A DNA stretch of 64,000 nucleotides from the NCBI GenBank assembly GCA_949825065.1, contig OX463849.1, forward strand, positions 43,621,307 to 43,685,306, given 5' to 3'. Under the pieces are notes generated by a model, which saw only the letters and a list, made by a program, of their open reading frames with translations, did not search any database and had not been told where the DNA came from. Source of the stretch: Odontocerum albicorne (lineage: Eukaryota; Arthropoda; Insecta; Trichoptera; Odontoceridae). Below are positions 43,052-52,858 of this stretch, one piece after another; position 1 is the stretch's first letter; every line of letters starts with the position of its first letter. Position numbers and translations under genes: made by a program.

Positions 43052-45919
43052 TTAATACATAAATATGGGAAATACGCGATTGACTATGGTGGGAGGCTGT
43101 CGTCTGCCGCTTGAGGAGTCGGTGTCGGTGTATAAATAGGTGTAGAAAATAAATGGTGTAGAAGACGGGGGGGTATTCAGAGTGACGGGGTCATTTGCAG
43201 TTGGGGGGGCGTTTGCGGGTGGGCGGGTGCGGAGAATAGATTTTGGACGTGGGTGCTTGTAGTTGGTGTTCGCGTTGTAGTTTCCGAGATTTTGTATGAC
43301 GGGGTTGGGATGTCTTGATATTGAACTGTAAAACCTTTCGGCCAGAGCTCGCATGTGATCGGGGATAGTTTCGAGTGCGGTGTCCGCGTGGAGTCTAGAG
43401 TTACGAACTATGTAGGGCGCGTTTAATATCATGCGGAGGGCTTTGTTTTGAACGATTTGAATGTGATTTATCGTGGTTACCGGCGCGTAGCCCCATACCG
43501 GAAGGGCGTATGTCAATTGCGGTCTGATGATCGATTTATAAAGATGGAGTTTAGTGCGCGGACTTAATTTACTGAATTTACCGACCAATGGGAATAATGA
43601 TTTTAAAGTTCCGAGAGCTTTTGCTTTTACAATGAGGGCGTGTTTGCGCCACGTGAGTCTACTGTCTAAGGTGAGGCCTAAGTATTTCACGTGGTCGGTC
43701 CATGGGACGCTCTGGCCGAAGAGTTTTAGAGTTCTGACGGGTTCGATGTATTTGCGTGAGAAGCGGACTGCTGTGCTTTTGGAGGGATTAATTTTGATCT
43801 TCCATTCTGTGCACCATTGCTCCAGAATGGGAATGAAGTCTTGCAGTCGGTTGTGGGAGTCGGACTCGTATTTGGATGATGAGAGGAATGCTGTGTCGTC
43901 GGCGTATTGCGCGGTGATACAGTGTGCGTTAGAAAATTGGGGCATATCGCTCGTATATATATTGTACAGGATGGGGGACAGGAGTGCACCTTGGGGCACA
44001 CCTGCCAGAATGGGGCGCGGGGAGGAGTTTATTCCGTCTATTTTGACGGAGAAGGAGCGATTTTCTAGAAAGGAGGCGATGATTTGCACTAGTCTAAGTG
44101 GAATACCCGTCTTGTGTAGCTTGTATACGAGTCCGTTGTGCCAGACGGTGTCGAAGGCTTTGGCCACGTCTAGCGAAAGGAGGGTCGTGAGCCCTTTGGC
44201 TCTGAAGGATTTGATAATTTGCTCTACAACGCGAAGAAGTTGATGGTTGGTCGAGTGCATCGGCATAAATCCGTGTTGCGATTCTGGAATGACGTTGCGC
44301 GCGTATATTTCAGTCGAGAGACGGTCGAGGATTAATCTCTCGAGCACTTTACCTAGGGTGGAGAGCAGACTGATCGGTCTGTGATTTTCGGGGATGGCGT
44401 GGCTTTTGCCCGGTTTGGGGAACATAATGACATCGGCGTTTTTGAACGGGGTCGGGAAGAATTTGTGTCGAAGGCAGGCGTTGAAGATGGCTGTAATGGT
44501 GCAGATGGCTTTTTTAGGGAGTTTTTTGAGAGTGAAATTGTTGATTTTATCGGGGCCGGGGGCTTTTTTATTGATTAGATTTTTTATGATTGTTTGAATT
44601 TCTCGCGGTGAGAAGAAGTCTGAGGTGGGGGGGGTTTGTTCGTTGAGTATGTTGACAACTGCATTGTCGACCATTGTTGTGTGAGTGGGGTCTGAGAGAT
44701 CTGTATTTGGCGAGAAGATATTCGCTAGAGAGTCGGCGAAGGTCTCTGCGCGGTCGCGAGCAGAGAAGACGGTGCCGTTTGGCCCTTGGAGAGAGCTGGG
44801 GCGGGGGGGCGTATTTCGGAGGCAACGTGTGAGTTTCCATTTGAGTCCTTCGTTGTATTCGAGGGACTCGACGAAGTCAGACCATTTATCGTTTCGGATC
44901 TGTTGTAAGTGGAATTTTATTTTTTTTACTAATCTGTTATATTCTGCTTTATACGAGGGGACAGCTGTGCGTTGCCACAGCTTTCGGATTTTATTTTTCT
45001 CCACAATCAGCGTTTTGATGTGTGGAGGAAGGGGGAGTTCGGGTTTGTCGGCGGGTCTCACTTTTGAAGCGGACGTGAGAGCGGATTTTATGGTGGTTGT
45101 GAAGTCGTATATAGCAGTATCGATGGAATTCGTGTCTGGAAAAGTTGTTGGAATTTTAATGCAGTTGTCTACGTAGGTGGCGAAGTCACCCCACGAGGTG
45201 ATGTGCCGCGGTGGGGGTGAGGGTGAGAAGGGCGGAAAGCCATCCGTCAAGTGAAGTAGTACCGGGTAGTGGTCGGATTGAAGCTGGTGAACAGTCGTGA
45301 GATCTGTTTGATAGGGGATGTCATTATGCACGATGATGTCTATGACGTCAGGGCGATGGTTGGGGTTTAGTGGATAGAGTGTGGGGGACGTAGGTCCGAC
45401 CACGAAGTATCTCTTACGAGAAGAGATTTCGTCGAGCGTTTTGCCGTGCGCGTTGGGAGTGTGGCTGTACCAGAAGGGGTGTTTGGCGTTGAGATCTCCT
45501 GCTATGATGGTGGGGATGTTATCGGCAAAGAATGAGTCCAGTTCGGTCTCGACAAGTGGGGAAGATGGGGAGAGATATGTTGCGCACAGTTTGAGGGGGC
45601 CGTGGTTGGTAGTGTTTACTATGACGCATGAAGCTTCTAAGTTATCGGTGATAGGGGAGGAGATGCGGCAGTGGTCTATGGTGCTTTTTATGAGAATCGC
45701 AGTGCCGCCCTTTCGGGCGGTAAGGCGGTCGTCTCTGTAGCAAAAGTAGTTCTTGATGCTGTAACGGTAGCTCGGTTTGAGGTGTGATTCCGTTATCAGC
45801 ATCACGTCCAGGTTGTGCTCGAGAAGGAAATCCTCGATCTCGTTTTTGTGCGTTCTGAGGGAACCGTTTGCATTCCAGAACGCGGCGGATATATGAGAGG
45901 GCTTATAAGTGCGAGCCAT
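43052..45919 (-). CDS. Jockey ORF2: endonuclease-reverse transcriptase, copy B
   Basis: 955 residues. Same domains as in copy A: endonuclease with ITESHL, GDLNAKHPFW and SDHYPV, and reverse transcriptase with LDVAKAFDTVW, GVPQGALLSP and AQYADDTAFL. Amino-acid differences from A are few: Ala for Asp in FFADNIPT, Thr for Lys in IPTTFPD, Ala for Val in ILAGVPQG. The extreme C-terminus differs because B has fewer S-T-P-F repeat units; a length change there shifts the frame, giving ...PFIFYTYLYTDTDSSSGRRQ and a different end. The equal length to A is a coincidence. The Ala in ILAGVPQG is also found in copy D, so Val in A is the derived state. Confidence 0.95.
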   Translation of the reverse strand: MARTYKPSHISAAFWNANGSLRTHKNEIEDFLLEHNLDVMLITESHLKPSYRYSIKNYFCYRDDRLTARKGGTAILIKSTIDHCRISSPITDNLEASCVIVNTTNHGPLKLCATYLSPSSPLVETELDSFFADNIPTIIAGDLNAKHPFWYSHTPNAHGKTLDEISSRKRYFVVGPTSPTLYPLNPNHRPDVIDIIVHNDIPYQTDLTTVHQLQSDHYPVLLHLTDGFPPFSPSPPPRHITSWGDFATYVDNCIKIPTTFPDTNSIDTAIYDFTTTIKSALTSASKVRPADKPELPLPPHIKTLIVEKNKIRKLWQRTAVPSYKAEYNRLVKKIKFHLQQIRNDKWSDFVESLEYNEGLKWKLTRCLRNTPPRPSSLQGPNGTVFSARDRAETFADSLANIFSPNTDLSDPTHTTMVDNAVVNILNEQTPPTSDFFSPREIQTIIKNLINKKAPGPDKINNFTLKKLPKKAICTITAIFNACLRHKFFPTPFKNADVIMFPKPGKSHAIPENHRPISLLSTLGKVLERLILDRLSTEIYARNVIPESQHGFMPMHSTNHQLLRVVEQIIKSFRAKGLTTLLSLDVAKAFDTVWHNGLVYKLHKTGIPLRLVQIIASFLENRSFSVKIDGINSSPRPILAGVPQGALLSPILYNIYTSDMPQFSNAHCITAQYADDTAFLSSSKYESDSHNRLQDFIPILEQWCTEWKIKINPSKSTAVRFSRKYIEPVRTLKLFGQSVPWTDHVKYLGLTLDSRLTWRKHALIVKAKALGTLKSLFPLVGKFSKLSPRTKLHLYKSIIRPQLTYALPVWGYAPVTTINHIQIVQNKALRMILNAPYIVRNSRLHADTALETIPDHMRALAERFYSSISRHPNPVIQNLGNYNANTNYKHPRPKSILRTRPPANAPPTANDPVTLNTPPSSTPFIFYTYLYTDTDSSSGRRQPPTIVNRVFPIFMY

Positions 45920-47519
45920 TTTGTTGAAGGGTGTTGAGGAAATTTATGGCTTCAGTGATAGCTGATCTTATATTATTGATTATGAAGTCGCAGTTTTGGG
46001 GGGGGGAGGGCAATGTGTGTTGTTGTGGAGTATATGAGGATAACAGGGGGCGTGGGGCTGCCATATTGGCGTAAGAAACGCTAGAAGTGACTGGTCTCGA
46101 TGCACTCTGGGGGGCGAAAGATCGGTGGGTGGTGGTATTGTGTGCGGGGGGGGCGGTGGGGGATGTTGGTTGGTAGGGGTTGCGTTTAGGGAAGCGCGGG
46201 CAGCCTCTATAGTTGGCCGTGTGTGGGCCACCACAGTTGCAGCAGGTGGCTGGTGTGTCTATTGGCTTCCGGCATTCGGAAGTGTGGTGCGCTCTGCCAC
46301 ATTTCACGCATGTGGCGGGAGCGTGGCAGTTGCAAGCTGAATGGGCAAAACCTTGGCATCGATGACATTGCCCCATTCCTTTTCTTTTATGGAGTTCCTC
46401 TACCGTGACTCGAATATCTAGGACACCGCGGAGTTCGGTAAAGATCTTTTTGCCTGCTGGGTCTCTGGATAGTTTTGCTATGACCATTGGGAGTTCGACT
46501 CTGTTCCGGTTTTTCATCCGGTAGATGTTTAATACTGGATACTCCAGTGATTTGAGTTCCTCCGCGATGTCTTCGACGCTAATGGAGGTAGGAATTCCGC
46601 GTATGACGGCCAACAGTGGCTTCTCGTTCTCGAGGTGGAATGAGTGGTAGGGGATGGCGAGGGAGTCTGTTATGTGGACGAGGGCGCGGTAGGCTTCGAC
46701 GGTTTCCGTCGAGATTTTTAAGTCTCCGTTTGGCATGACCTTGGAGGAGAATGCGATCTTCTGAGACCTGAGTTGTGTTCTCAGGTCTCCATATCGGTCC
46801 GTTTTGTGGAGGATAATAGGGGGAATGCGGTCCCTTCTGATCGGGAGTAGGGTCGGTGTGGTTTCTGGTAATGATGGTTCGGGGAGTGTGGGAAGGGGAG
46901 GACTGGGTGGACCTCTCATTCTCTTGTTTATCGGAGTGACGATGGGCTGAGGGTTTACCGGGGGGTGGGCGGGGGGGGGACTTTCAGGGGATTTGAGAGT
47001 CCGTTTGCGGCTGGTGGTGGCTGTTTGCCATTCCATGTCCGGAATATCCGGGGTGGAAGGTTCTGGCGGGGGGGGTGGGACATTGGGAGTGGGGGTGAGG
47101 TTTTGTGATGTTGTCGGGACTGACGGAGCAGGCGAGGCGGTGGGTGGGTCCGCTGGCTGATTCTTTAGGATGAGTTCGAGATGTCCTTTGCGGCAGAGAT
47201 CTCGGAAAAGCCTTCCCAATTTCAGAGTCACTTCCCTTGAGATTGACTCTGACTGGATGAGGTCAATAGCCTCCTTGAACGAGATGTTCGGTTCAGGAGA
47301 TTGCGAGCGGTCAGGTGACTTGGTGCGGGCGGTAGGCGGCGTGGTTTCGGGGATGGGCGTCAGCGTCTCCTTTTTCCGAGGAGTAGACGTTCGGCTTGGG
47401 GGGGGGCATGGCGAGGGTGGTGGACGGCGAGGAGCGGGCACTGGAGTGGACGAGCGTGACTCCTTTATGATAATGGTACGAGGAGTTTTAATAATAAAGT
47501 CCGACTTAGTGGGCTTCAT
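45903..47519 (-). CDS. Jockey ORF1: gag-like nucleic-acid-binding protein, copy B
   Basis: 538 residues, intact. The proline-rich N-terminal part is about 230 residues. A PRE_C2HC-type region runs from about DRYGDLRTQLRSQ through LAVIRGIPTSISVEDIAEEL to IRVTVEELHKRKG. Three zinc knuckles follow: CHRCQGFAHSACNC, CVKCGRAHHTSEC and CCNCGGPHTANYRGC. These proteins coat the element RNA. It ends NGSHL and overlaps the ORF2 start by 17 nt in another frame, implying reinitiation or coupled translation of ORF2. The C-terminal tail carries SSVSYANMAAPRPLL. Confidence 0.95.
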   Translation of the reverse strand: MKPTKSDFIIKTPRTIIIKESRSSTPVPAPRRPPPSPCPPPSRTSTPRKKETLTPIPETTPPTARTKSPDRSQSPEPNISFKEAIDLIQSESISREVTLKLGRLFRDLCRKGHLELILKNQPADPPTASPAPSVPTTSQNLTPTPNVPPPPPEPSTPDIPDMEWQTATTSRKRTLKSPESPPPAHPPVNPQPIVTPINKRMRGPPSPPLPTLPEPSLPETTPTLLPIRRDRIPPIILHKTDRYGDLRTQLRSQKIAFSSKVMPNGDLKISTETVEAYRALVHITDSLAIPYHSFHLENEKPLLAVIRGIPTSISVEDIAEELKSLEYPVLNIYRMKNRNRVELPMVIAKLSRDPAGKKIFTELRGVLDIRVTVEELHKRKGMGQCHRCQGFAHSACNCHAPATCVKCGRAHHTSECRKPIDTPATCCNCGGPHTANYRGCPRFPKRNPYQPTSPTAPPAHNTTTHRSFAPQSASRPVTSSVSYANMAAPRPLLSSYTPQQHTLPSPPQNCDFIINNIRSAITEAINFLNTLQQNGSHL

Positions 47520-48006
47520 TTTTCCTTTTTTAGTTATATTTTAATTATATTTGGCGAGGGTAAGATATGGGTTGTACGAGTGCGGTCGAAACAATAACAA
47601 TAACAATGATAATAGTAAAGAAAATAATAAATGATAAATGATAAATGTCGCAAAAGTGGGTGAGAAAATGGTGAAAATGAGTGGGTGAAAGTGCAGACGG
47701 GATGGGAAGAGCCGTCGACCTTATCCAGGTCTTCAACCCCGCCCCGAGGAAGTGAAAGTGTGAGAAAGGACAATATCAGTCAGTAGCTTACCAAAATGAA
47801 GTAGCGGGCGGCTGTCATCGACCGGCACTCAGAACGGATATGTCACTCGAATATGATTAGTGGAGGCCAACTCCATATACGCGTGAAGTACCGAATACCG
47901 AGTAACGAGCTGGACAATGGCGGTGGGCGTGCGTGGCGGTGTCAGTGAGTTAAACTTATGCGCGGGATAGATGCGCGATCACAAACTTGGTAGAACTGTA
48001 TTTGTT

Positions 48007-48094
48007 TGTTTGTGAAATTTATTTCGCGAACTGTACTGCGGGCGAAATTTGTTTTGCTAACTGTACTGCGGGCGAAATTTGTTTTGTGAACTGT
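48007..48094 (-). repeat. 30-bp tandem repeats in the 5' UTR of copy B
   Basis: Units at 48065-48094, 48035-48064 and 48007-48034, matching 16540-16627 of copy A. The first two units in B are more alike than in A. Confidence 0.85.
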
Positions 48095-48163
48095 ACGGAC
48101 TGGAGAGCGACTGTGTAAGCGATGATAATACGTGTGCACTGTAGCGCGTCCATGACGGTTCTC

Positions 48164-48505
48164 GTCTGGGGCCATGCGGCCGAAACCCATATGCGCAAAC
48201 TCCAGGTGTTGCAAAACAAGGCAATGCGCACCATTATGGATGCGCCCTACTTTGTCAGCAACAAACGGCTTCACGAAGACCTAGATCTCCCCACCATCCG
48301 AGAATACGCGATCTCTCTGGCCGAGAGGTTCTACAGCTCTCTCTCGAGTCACCCGAACCCCCTAATCAGCTCACTCACGGACTACGACGTGAACGCTAAT
48401 CTCATTCGCCCCAGGCCCAAACAAATGCTTCGAACGACCCCCCGACCCCCTATTCGGAACGGTAGGCGCCGAATAGTGTCCAGTGCACATACCCGCACTT
48501 CATAA
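48164..48505 (+). pseudogene. RT C-terminus of element E, 3' of copy B
   Basis: The frame VWGHAAETHMRKLQVLQNKA ... MRTIMDAPYFVSNKRLHEDL ... ISLAERFYSSLSSHPNPLIS ... RPRPKQMLRTTPRPPI ends at TAA 48503-48505. It corresponds to the last ~110 residues of ORF2 in A/B. The upstream piece (42595-42666) encodes IKLNLYKAIIRPQMTYAIPV on the other side of copy B. The frame itself is open across the piece, so E decayed mostly by 5' truncation before B landed in it. Confidence 0.88.
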
Positions 48506-48833
48506 GGCATCTATCATACCTCCTTATTTATATATGTACAACTATTTTAAAGTCACAGCGTTCTCCCCCACCCCCGTCTTCGTAATATATTTATAATTAT
48601 TGAAATATCTATGTCTATGTATACATCACTATCCTTTCTTTCTCTGTATTCATATTTATCAACGCTCGTGACATATAAAAATATAAGTATATTATTATGT
48701 AACCTATATGTATCTATAACCTTAATGTATGTACCAAACTCTATCCCTCCTCTCTATACAAAAATTTTTCTAACACCACCACCAAACAATCCAAAATTAA
48801 TTTACCAAAGTCCGTTTTTACACTACCGATGAA

Positions 48834-48867
48834 GGAGTAAGGTGTCCGACAATCGGACCGACACTCC
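48834..48867 (+). other. conserved 3'-terminal hairpin (element E)
   Basis: GGAGT/ACTCC outer stem and a six-pair inner stem GTCCGA-CAA-TCGGAC. In A, B and C the inner fifth pair is a T/T mismatch; in E it is G/C. The loop and pairing architecture is kept despite sequence changes. Confidence 0.75.
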
Positions 48868-48907
48868 GAGCAAATCATTAACTTGCACGACACGCGCAAT
48901 TTCATAA

Positions 48908-49686
48908 TAAATATTGAATTGAAACACTGTCACCCTGTTTTATATCACTTAATTTTTTCATATCAAAATGCATTTCAACACTAACTGTATCAGGTTTCAA
49001 AGAATTGAATTATTTAAATTACATCATAGTGATGTGTGTTGTTTGAATAAAGGTTTTTACATTCAAATTGATGTTGAAACCATGTGGTATGGATAGGTTC
49101 GTTTGACGTTGTTTGAAATATTGATTTTTGTTATAAAAATAGTATGACATAATACTTTTATTTGAAACAAAATATATTTGATAGGAATGGAGAAGCTACA
49201 AAGAAAAACTTCGCTCCATCCACAATTTGAATCATTTTCTCAAATAGAGGTAAATATGCAAAAAAGATCCAAACGATAAAACACATTTTTAGATAGTTAC
49301 AAATAATCATATAACATTGTATTCATTAACTTTTTTTTCTTGCTTTTTTTGCTGTACAAACATCAAGTATATAAATAATCATAAAAAATGATATAACTTT
49401 TTATTGGAAGTCACGTTGTAGTACTTTCCTAAGCCAAATATCTATCCCTGTCAGCCATTTTTAATGGGCATATTTTTTAAATTAATACGTTGAAATAATT
49501 ACACTTTTCACAATGTATGTATCTATATTATATTAGTCATCCCATTGGGCTCAATACGTTTTCTGAGACAGCTGACTTATATCCACAAAATTCACACACA
49601 AATAAATAATCCAACAAATCAGAGATGCAACCGCTCTTAGAACTTGATAATTGTCATAAAATATTAGTGCATTTAAATTGAAAATC
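48908..49686. other. no gene recognised
   Basis: AT-rich with stops throughout. Confidence 0.4.
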
Positions 49687-51172
49687 CCGCCTATTAACCG
49701 ACCACTGTATAACGATGACCAAGTTCAGTCTGTCTTACCAAGTGATGAAAATCTCGTTCGGAGTCTCGGTCCAATGGTAGGACGCCTTACTCCTTCATCG
49801 GATAAGTTCTGACTGGTATGATATTTTATTTGGATATTTTGGATCTTTTTTAGGAGACGGGGAAGGATAGTTTTTTGAATTTTTGATGAATGATTATGAG
49901 AAATAATAAGAACGTTAAATACTTGTATACATGTGATGATATATAAATAATATTACATACGAATATACATATATTTGTGGATGTGCGATGTCACACACGG
50001 TTATATATATTAGATGGTTGTGGGGGAAAATGATGGAGGTAAGATGATCGTGAGTAAAGCATAAAATGTTGAATTTATATATAGGTATGTGGGGAGACGT
50101 GTGTGACTTTTAAAAAAATATTAATAAATATATATGATATGGGAGATACGCGATTTCCTATTGAGGAAGGCTGTCGTCTGCCGTGGAGGGGTCAGTGTGG
50201 GGGCGTTCAGTGTGATAGGGTCATTTGCAGTTTGGGGGGCGTTCAGAGTGGTGGGGATGTTTACAGTTGGGGGGCGCGGAGAATAGATTTTGGACGTCAG
50301 GATGGCTAAATTTGGTGTTCGAGTAAGTGCGATCCATTTTCTTGGATGAGGTTAAGGTAATTCATGGCTGCGGTGATGGCTCATCTTAGGTTGTTTATTA
50401 CTATGTCGAAATTTTGGGTGGGGGGGAGCGATGTGTGGTTTTGGGGTGTATGTGAAGATAACAGGGGGCGTGGGGTTGCTATGTTTGCGTATGAAACGCT
50501 GGAGGTGACTGGTCTCGATGCACTCTGGGGGGCGAAAGATCGATGGGAGGTGGTATTGTTTGCCAGCTGGGCGGGGGGGGAGGTGAAGTTTGGGAGGTGC
50601 TGCTTTTAGGGAAGCGCGGGCAGCCTCTGTAATTGGCCGTGTGTGGGCCTCCACAGTTACAGCAGGTGGTAAGTCTGTCTTAGTAACCGACCACTATATA
50701 ACGATGACCAAGTACAGTCTATCTTAGTAACCGACCACTGTATAACGATGACCAAGTTCAGTATGTCTTAGTAACCGGCCACTGTATAACGATGACCAAG
50801 TACATTCTGTCTTAGTAACCGACCACTCTATAACGATGACCAAGTTCAGTATGTCTTAGTAACCGATCACTGTATAACGATGACCAAGTACATTCTGTCT
50901 TAGTAACCGACCACTCTATAACGATGACCAAGTTCAGTATGTCTTAGTTACCGACCACTGTATAACGATGACCAAGTTCAGTATGTCTTAGTAACCGGCC
51001 ACTGTATAACGATGACCAAGTACATTCTGTCTTAGTAACCGACCACTCTATAACGATGACCAAGTTCAGTATGTCTTAGTTACCGACCACTGTATAACGA
51101 TGACCAAGTTTAGTCTATCTTAGTAACCGACCACTGTATAACGATGACCAAGTTCAGTCTGTCTTAGTAACG
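49687..51172. repeat. 44-bp satellite array, interrupted by retrotransposon copy C
   Basis: Eleven units with AACGATGACCAAGT stand at 50700, 50744, 50788, 50832, 50876, 50920, 50964, 51008, 51052, 51096 and 51140, exactly 44 bp apart. One more unit lies at 49711 on the other side of copy C. Variants (TTCAGTATG, TACATTCTG, CTCTATA versus CTGTATA, GTTACC versus GTAACC) recur in order, giving 88-bp and 132-bp higher-order patterns. Confidence 0.95.
49738..50671 (-). mobile_element. Jockey copy C, 5'-truncated and internally deleted
   Basis: It lies in the satellite with an 11-bp duplication AGTCTGTCTTA (49727-49737 and 50672-50682), partly ambiguous because the target is itself repetitive. The minus strand starts inside the third zinc knuckle of ORF1 (CCNCGGPHTANYR-like) and runs through the ORF1 end (RPPECIETSHLQRF...). 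It enters ORF2 at MDRTY and then jumps to the last residues of ORF2 and the 3' UTR. About 890 ORF2 codons are gone. The 3' hairpin is kept at 49760-49793. ORF1 here is diverged from A/B, so C is an older or different subfamily member. Confidence 0.88.
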
Positions 51173-51174
51173 TT

Positions 51175-52179
51175 ACAAATCCTCAACTAAATAAAAAATG
51201 ACGGAAAGTGGGTGGTATCTCTTTTGCAAATATAATTAAAATATAAGAGGGTATATTCACAAGTTGAAGAAACATAATACAGTGATGTTTTCTCATTATA
51301 ATGTCAACATTTCGGCTTTTACAGGGCAAGTCCATAAACTCAGTATCCTACCTTTGTACCAAATTACAATTGAGTTAAAAAAGTATACAAAGAAAACAAC
51401 AAGGGAAAAAGTGAAAATATCTTCCAAGAACTCGGGGCAAAGTTGACGCGACTTAAAGGACGGTATTAATTTTATTTATTACAAAAATTTCTGTTTTATC
51501 CTAATTCAAGGCAACTTTTCTCAACGGGACTGCTATAGACTGGAAATGTAATAAAACTTTGTGCGTTAGGGATGTTTATTTGATTAATATTTATGTATTA
51601 TGGCTAGATATCGGATATCTTTCGGATATTTATAAAATTCCAACGTCGCTAGAAAAATATTAAATAATTTTTACAATCCATAATACATTTATTGGAATGC
51701 CGAACAGTACTGTAAAAGGACATCGCGATGCAACAGTTTTTTTATAGGAGCAAATAATAACTGTATTAGGCGAAGCCTGTGATGAAGTGATCACATTTTT
51801 TAAACACAAACTTCATATATTTGTCTTAAATACTTAAGCACTCAGCTGAATCATTCATAAACTAACACATACCCTAATCGAAAATGTAAGTGGACAAATT
51901 TATGATTTAAAAAAAATATAGTTCTTAAAGTGTGGGTTACGACTCTACAAAAGATTTCGCGTGAATATTCTTCCAAGTATAAATCAGCATCATGAAGTTG
52001 TTGCTAAAAACATATCTAGTGAAAGGGGGTTGTCACAAAACAAAATAAAGAGGCCCCTGGTGTTATTTAATTTGAAGAAATTTGAAAGATAACAAAAAGT
52101 ATCATATTACAAAATTTATCGAAATCTTGAACTCTGAAGAGAAAAATAAAGTATTTTGAGGTCGTTTTGGTACGTCGAA
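51175..52179. other. no gene recognised
   Basis: AT-rich; the 60-codon frame at 51264-51446 has no domain. Confidence 0.35.
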
Positions 52180-52410
52180 TGAATCAATAAAGAAAGACTT
52201 ATAAAAAATAGATAGTGCGAATGTATGTGGAAAGCGTGGTAGAGGAAAACCAAGAAAGTATGGTTGGATCAAGTGAATGATATTTTGAAAGAAGGAAATG
52301 TAAGAAGTTAAAACTCGTAGAAGTTGTATGAGAACATTCATGGATGAAGAAGAGGCGAAATACGTGTGTCAAAAAAGGAAAAGTTAAGCACTCTGTTTTC
52401 TCCAAAAGGA
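52180..52410 (+). pseudogene. non-LTR reverse transcriptase C-terminal scrap
   Basis: Reads LIKNIDSANVCGKRGRGKPR + KYGWIK, then in another frame RRSCMRTFMDEEEAKYVCQK. This is the 'A-N-V-x-G-K-x-G-R-G-R-P-R-K ... R-x-C-M-K-R-x-M-D-V-x-E-A' signature also seen inverted at 3000-3240. The minus-strand frames at 52102-52405 are its shadows. Confidence 0.6.
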
Positions 52411-52770
52411 AAACGACGCCATGATATGTATGTAGCCAAGTCGTATCTAAAACTTTATTATTTACGACAATATTTTTTTAATGTCGTTTTTAAAATATAA
52501 AAATTCTAGCACCGGAATAAAAAACAAATATACGAGTATATCCATGCTCTAGTTATAAAATATATCTTTTAATATATATCTTCCAAATGAAAACTTCTAT
52601 TTTAAGTAAATTTTTACGAAATGCTTTACATAATATAACATAAAATAAAAATTTAAGCTTTTATATAATAAAAAAAAAGGTTTCCTTCTCATAAATTTGT
52701 CATCAATAAAGTCTTTTGGTTAATGTTTGTGTTAGTGAGAGAAATAAACTTGACATCACAGATAAAGGTT
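52411..52770. other. no gene recognised
   Basis: AT-rich filler. Confidence 0.4.
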
Positions 52771-52858
52771 CTCAGTTAAATTATTAAAAAGGGATGTTAT
52801 ACTTTAAATCAATACTCAGTTAAATTATTAAAAAGGGATGTAATACTTTAAATCAATA
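52771..52858. repeat. 44-bp tandem duplication
   Basis: CTCAGTTAAATTATTAAAAA + GGGATGTTATACTTTAAATCAATA is present at 52771 and 52815 with one difference. It is unrelated to the 44-bp satellite. Confidence 0.9.

Larger units (their letters stand above)
42667..48163 (-). mobile_element. Jockey-clade non-LTR retrotransposon, copy B, both ORFs intact
   Basis: Nearly identical to copy A but inverted. The 11-bp target duplication GTCTGGGGCCA stands at 42656-42666 and 48164-48174 and comes from the RT gene of element E. Order on the minus strand: 5' UTR with 30-bp repeats (48007-48094), ORF1 47519-45903, ORF2 45919-43052, and 3' UTR with the hairpin at 42690-42723. The 3' end is CACT plus a short TGTG tail. 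As it stands it encodes every protein function expected for the family, so it is the likeliest active copy here. Confidence 0.95.
42583..48896 (+). mobile_element. older 5'-truncated Jockey relative E, split by copy B
   Basis: Flanked by an 11-bp target duplication ACGACACGCGC at 42572-42582 and 48897-48907. Without copy B it is about 0.8 kb. It has an RT C-terminal frame (RIKLNLYKAIIRPQMTYAIP + VWGH on the left, VWGHAAETHMRKLQVLQNKA on the right), a 3' UTR, and the family's 3' hairpin at 48834-48867. Protein similarity to copies A/B is clear but moderate (compare LHLYKSIIRPQLTYALPVWG), so E is a different subfamily and older than B. Confidence 0.88.
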
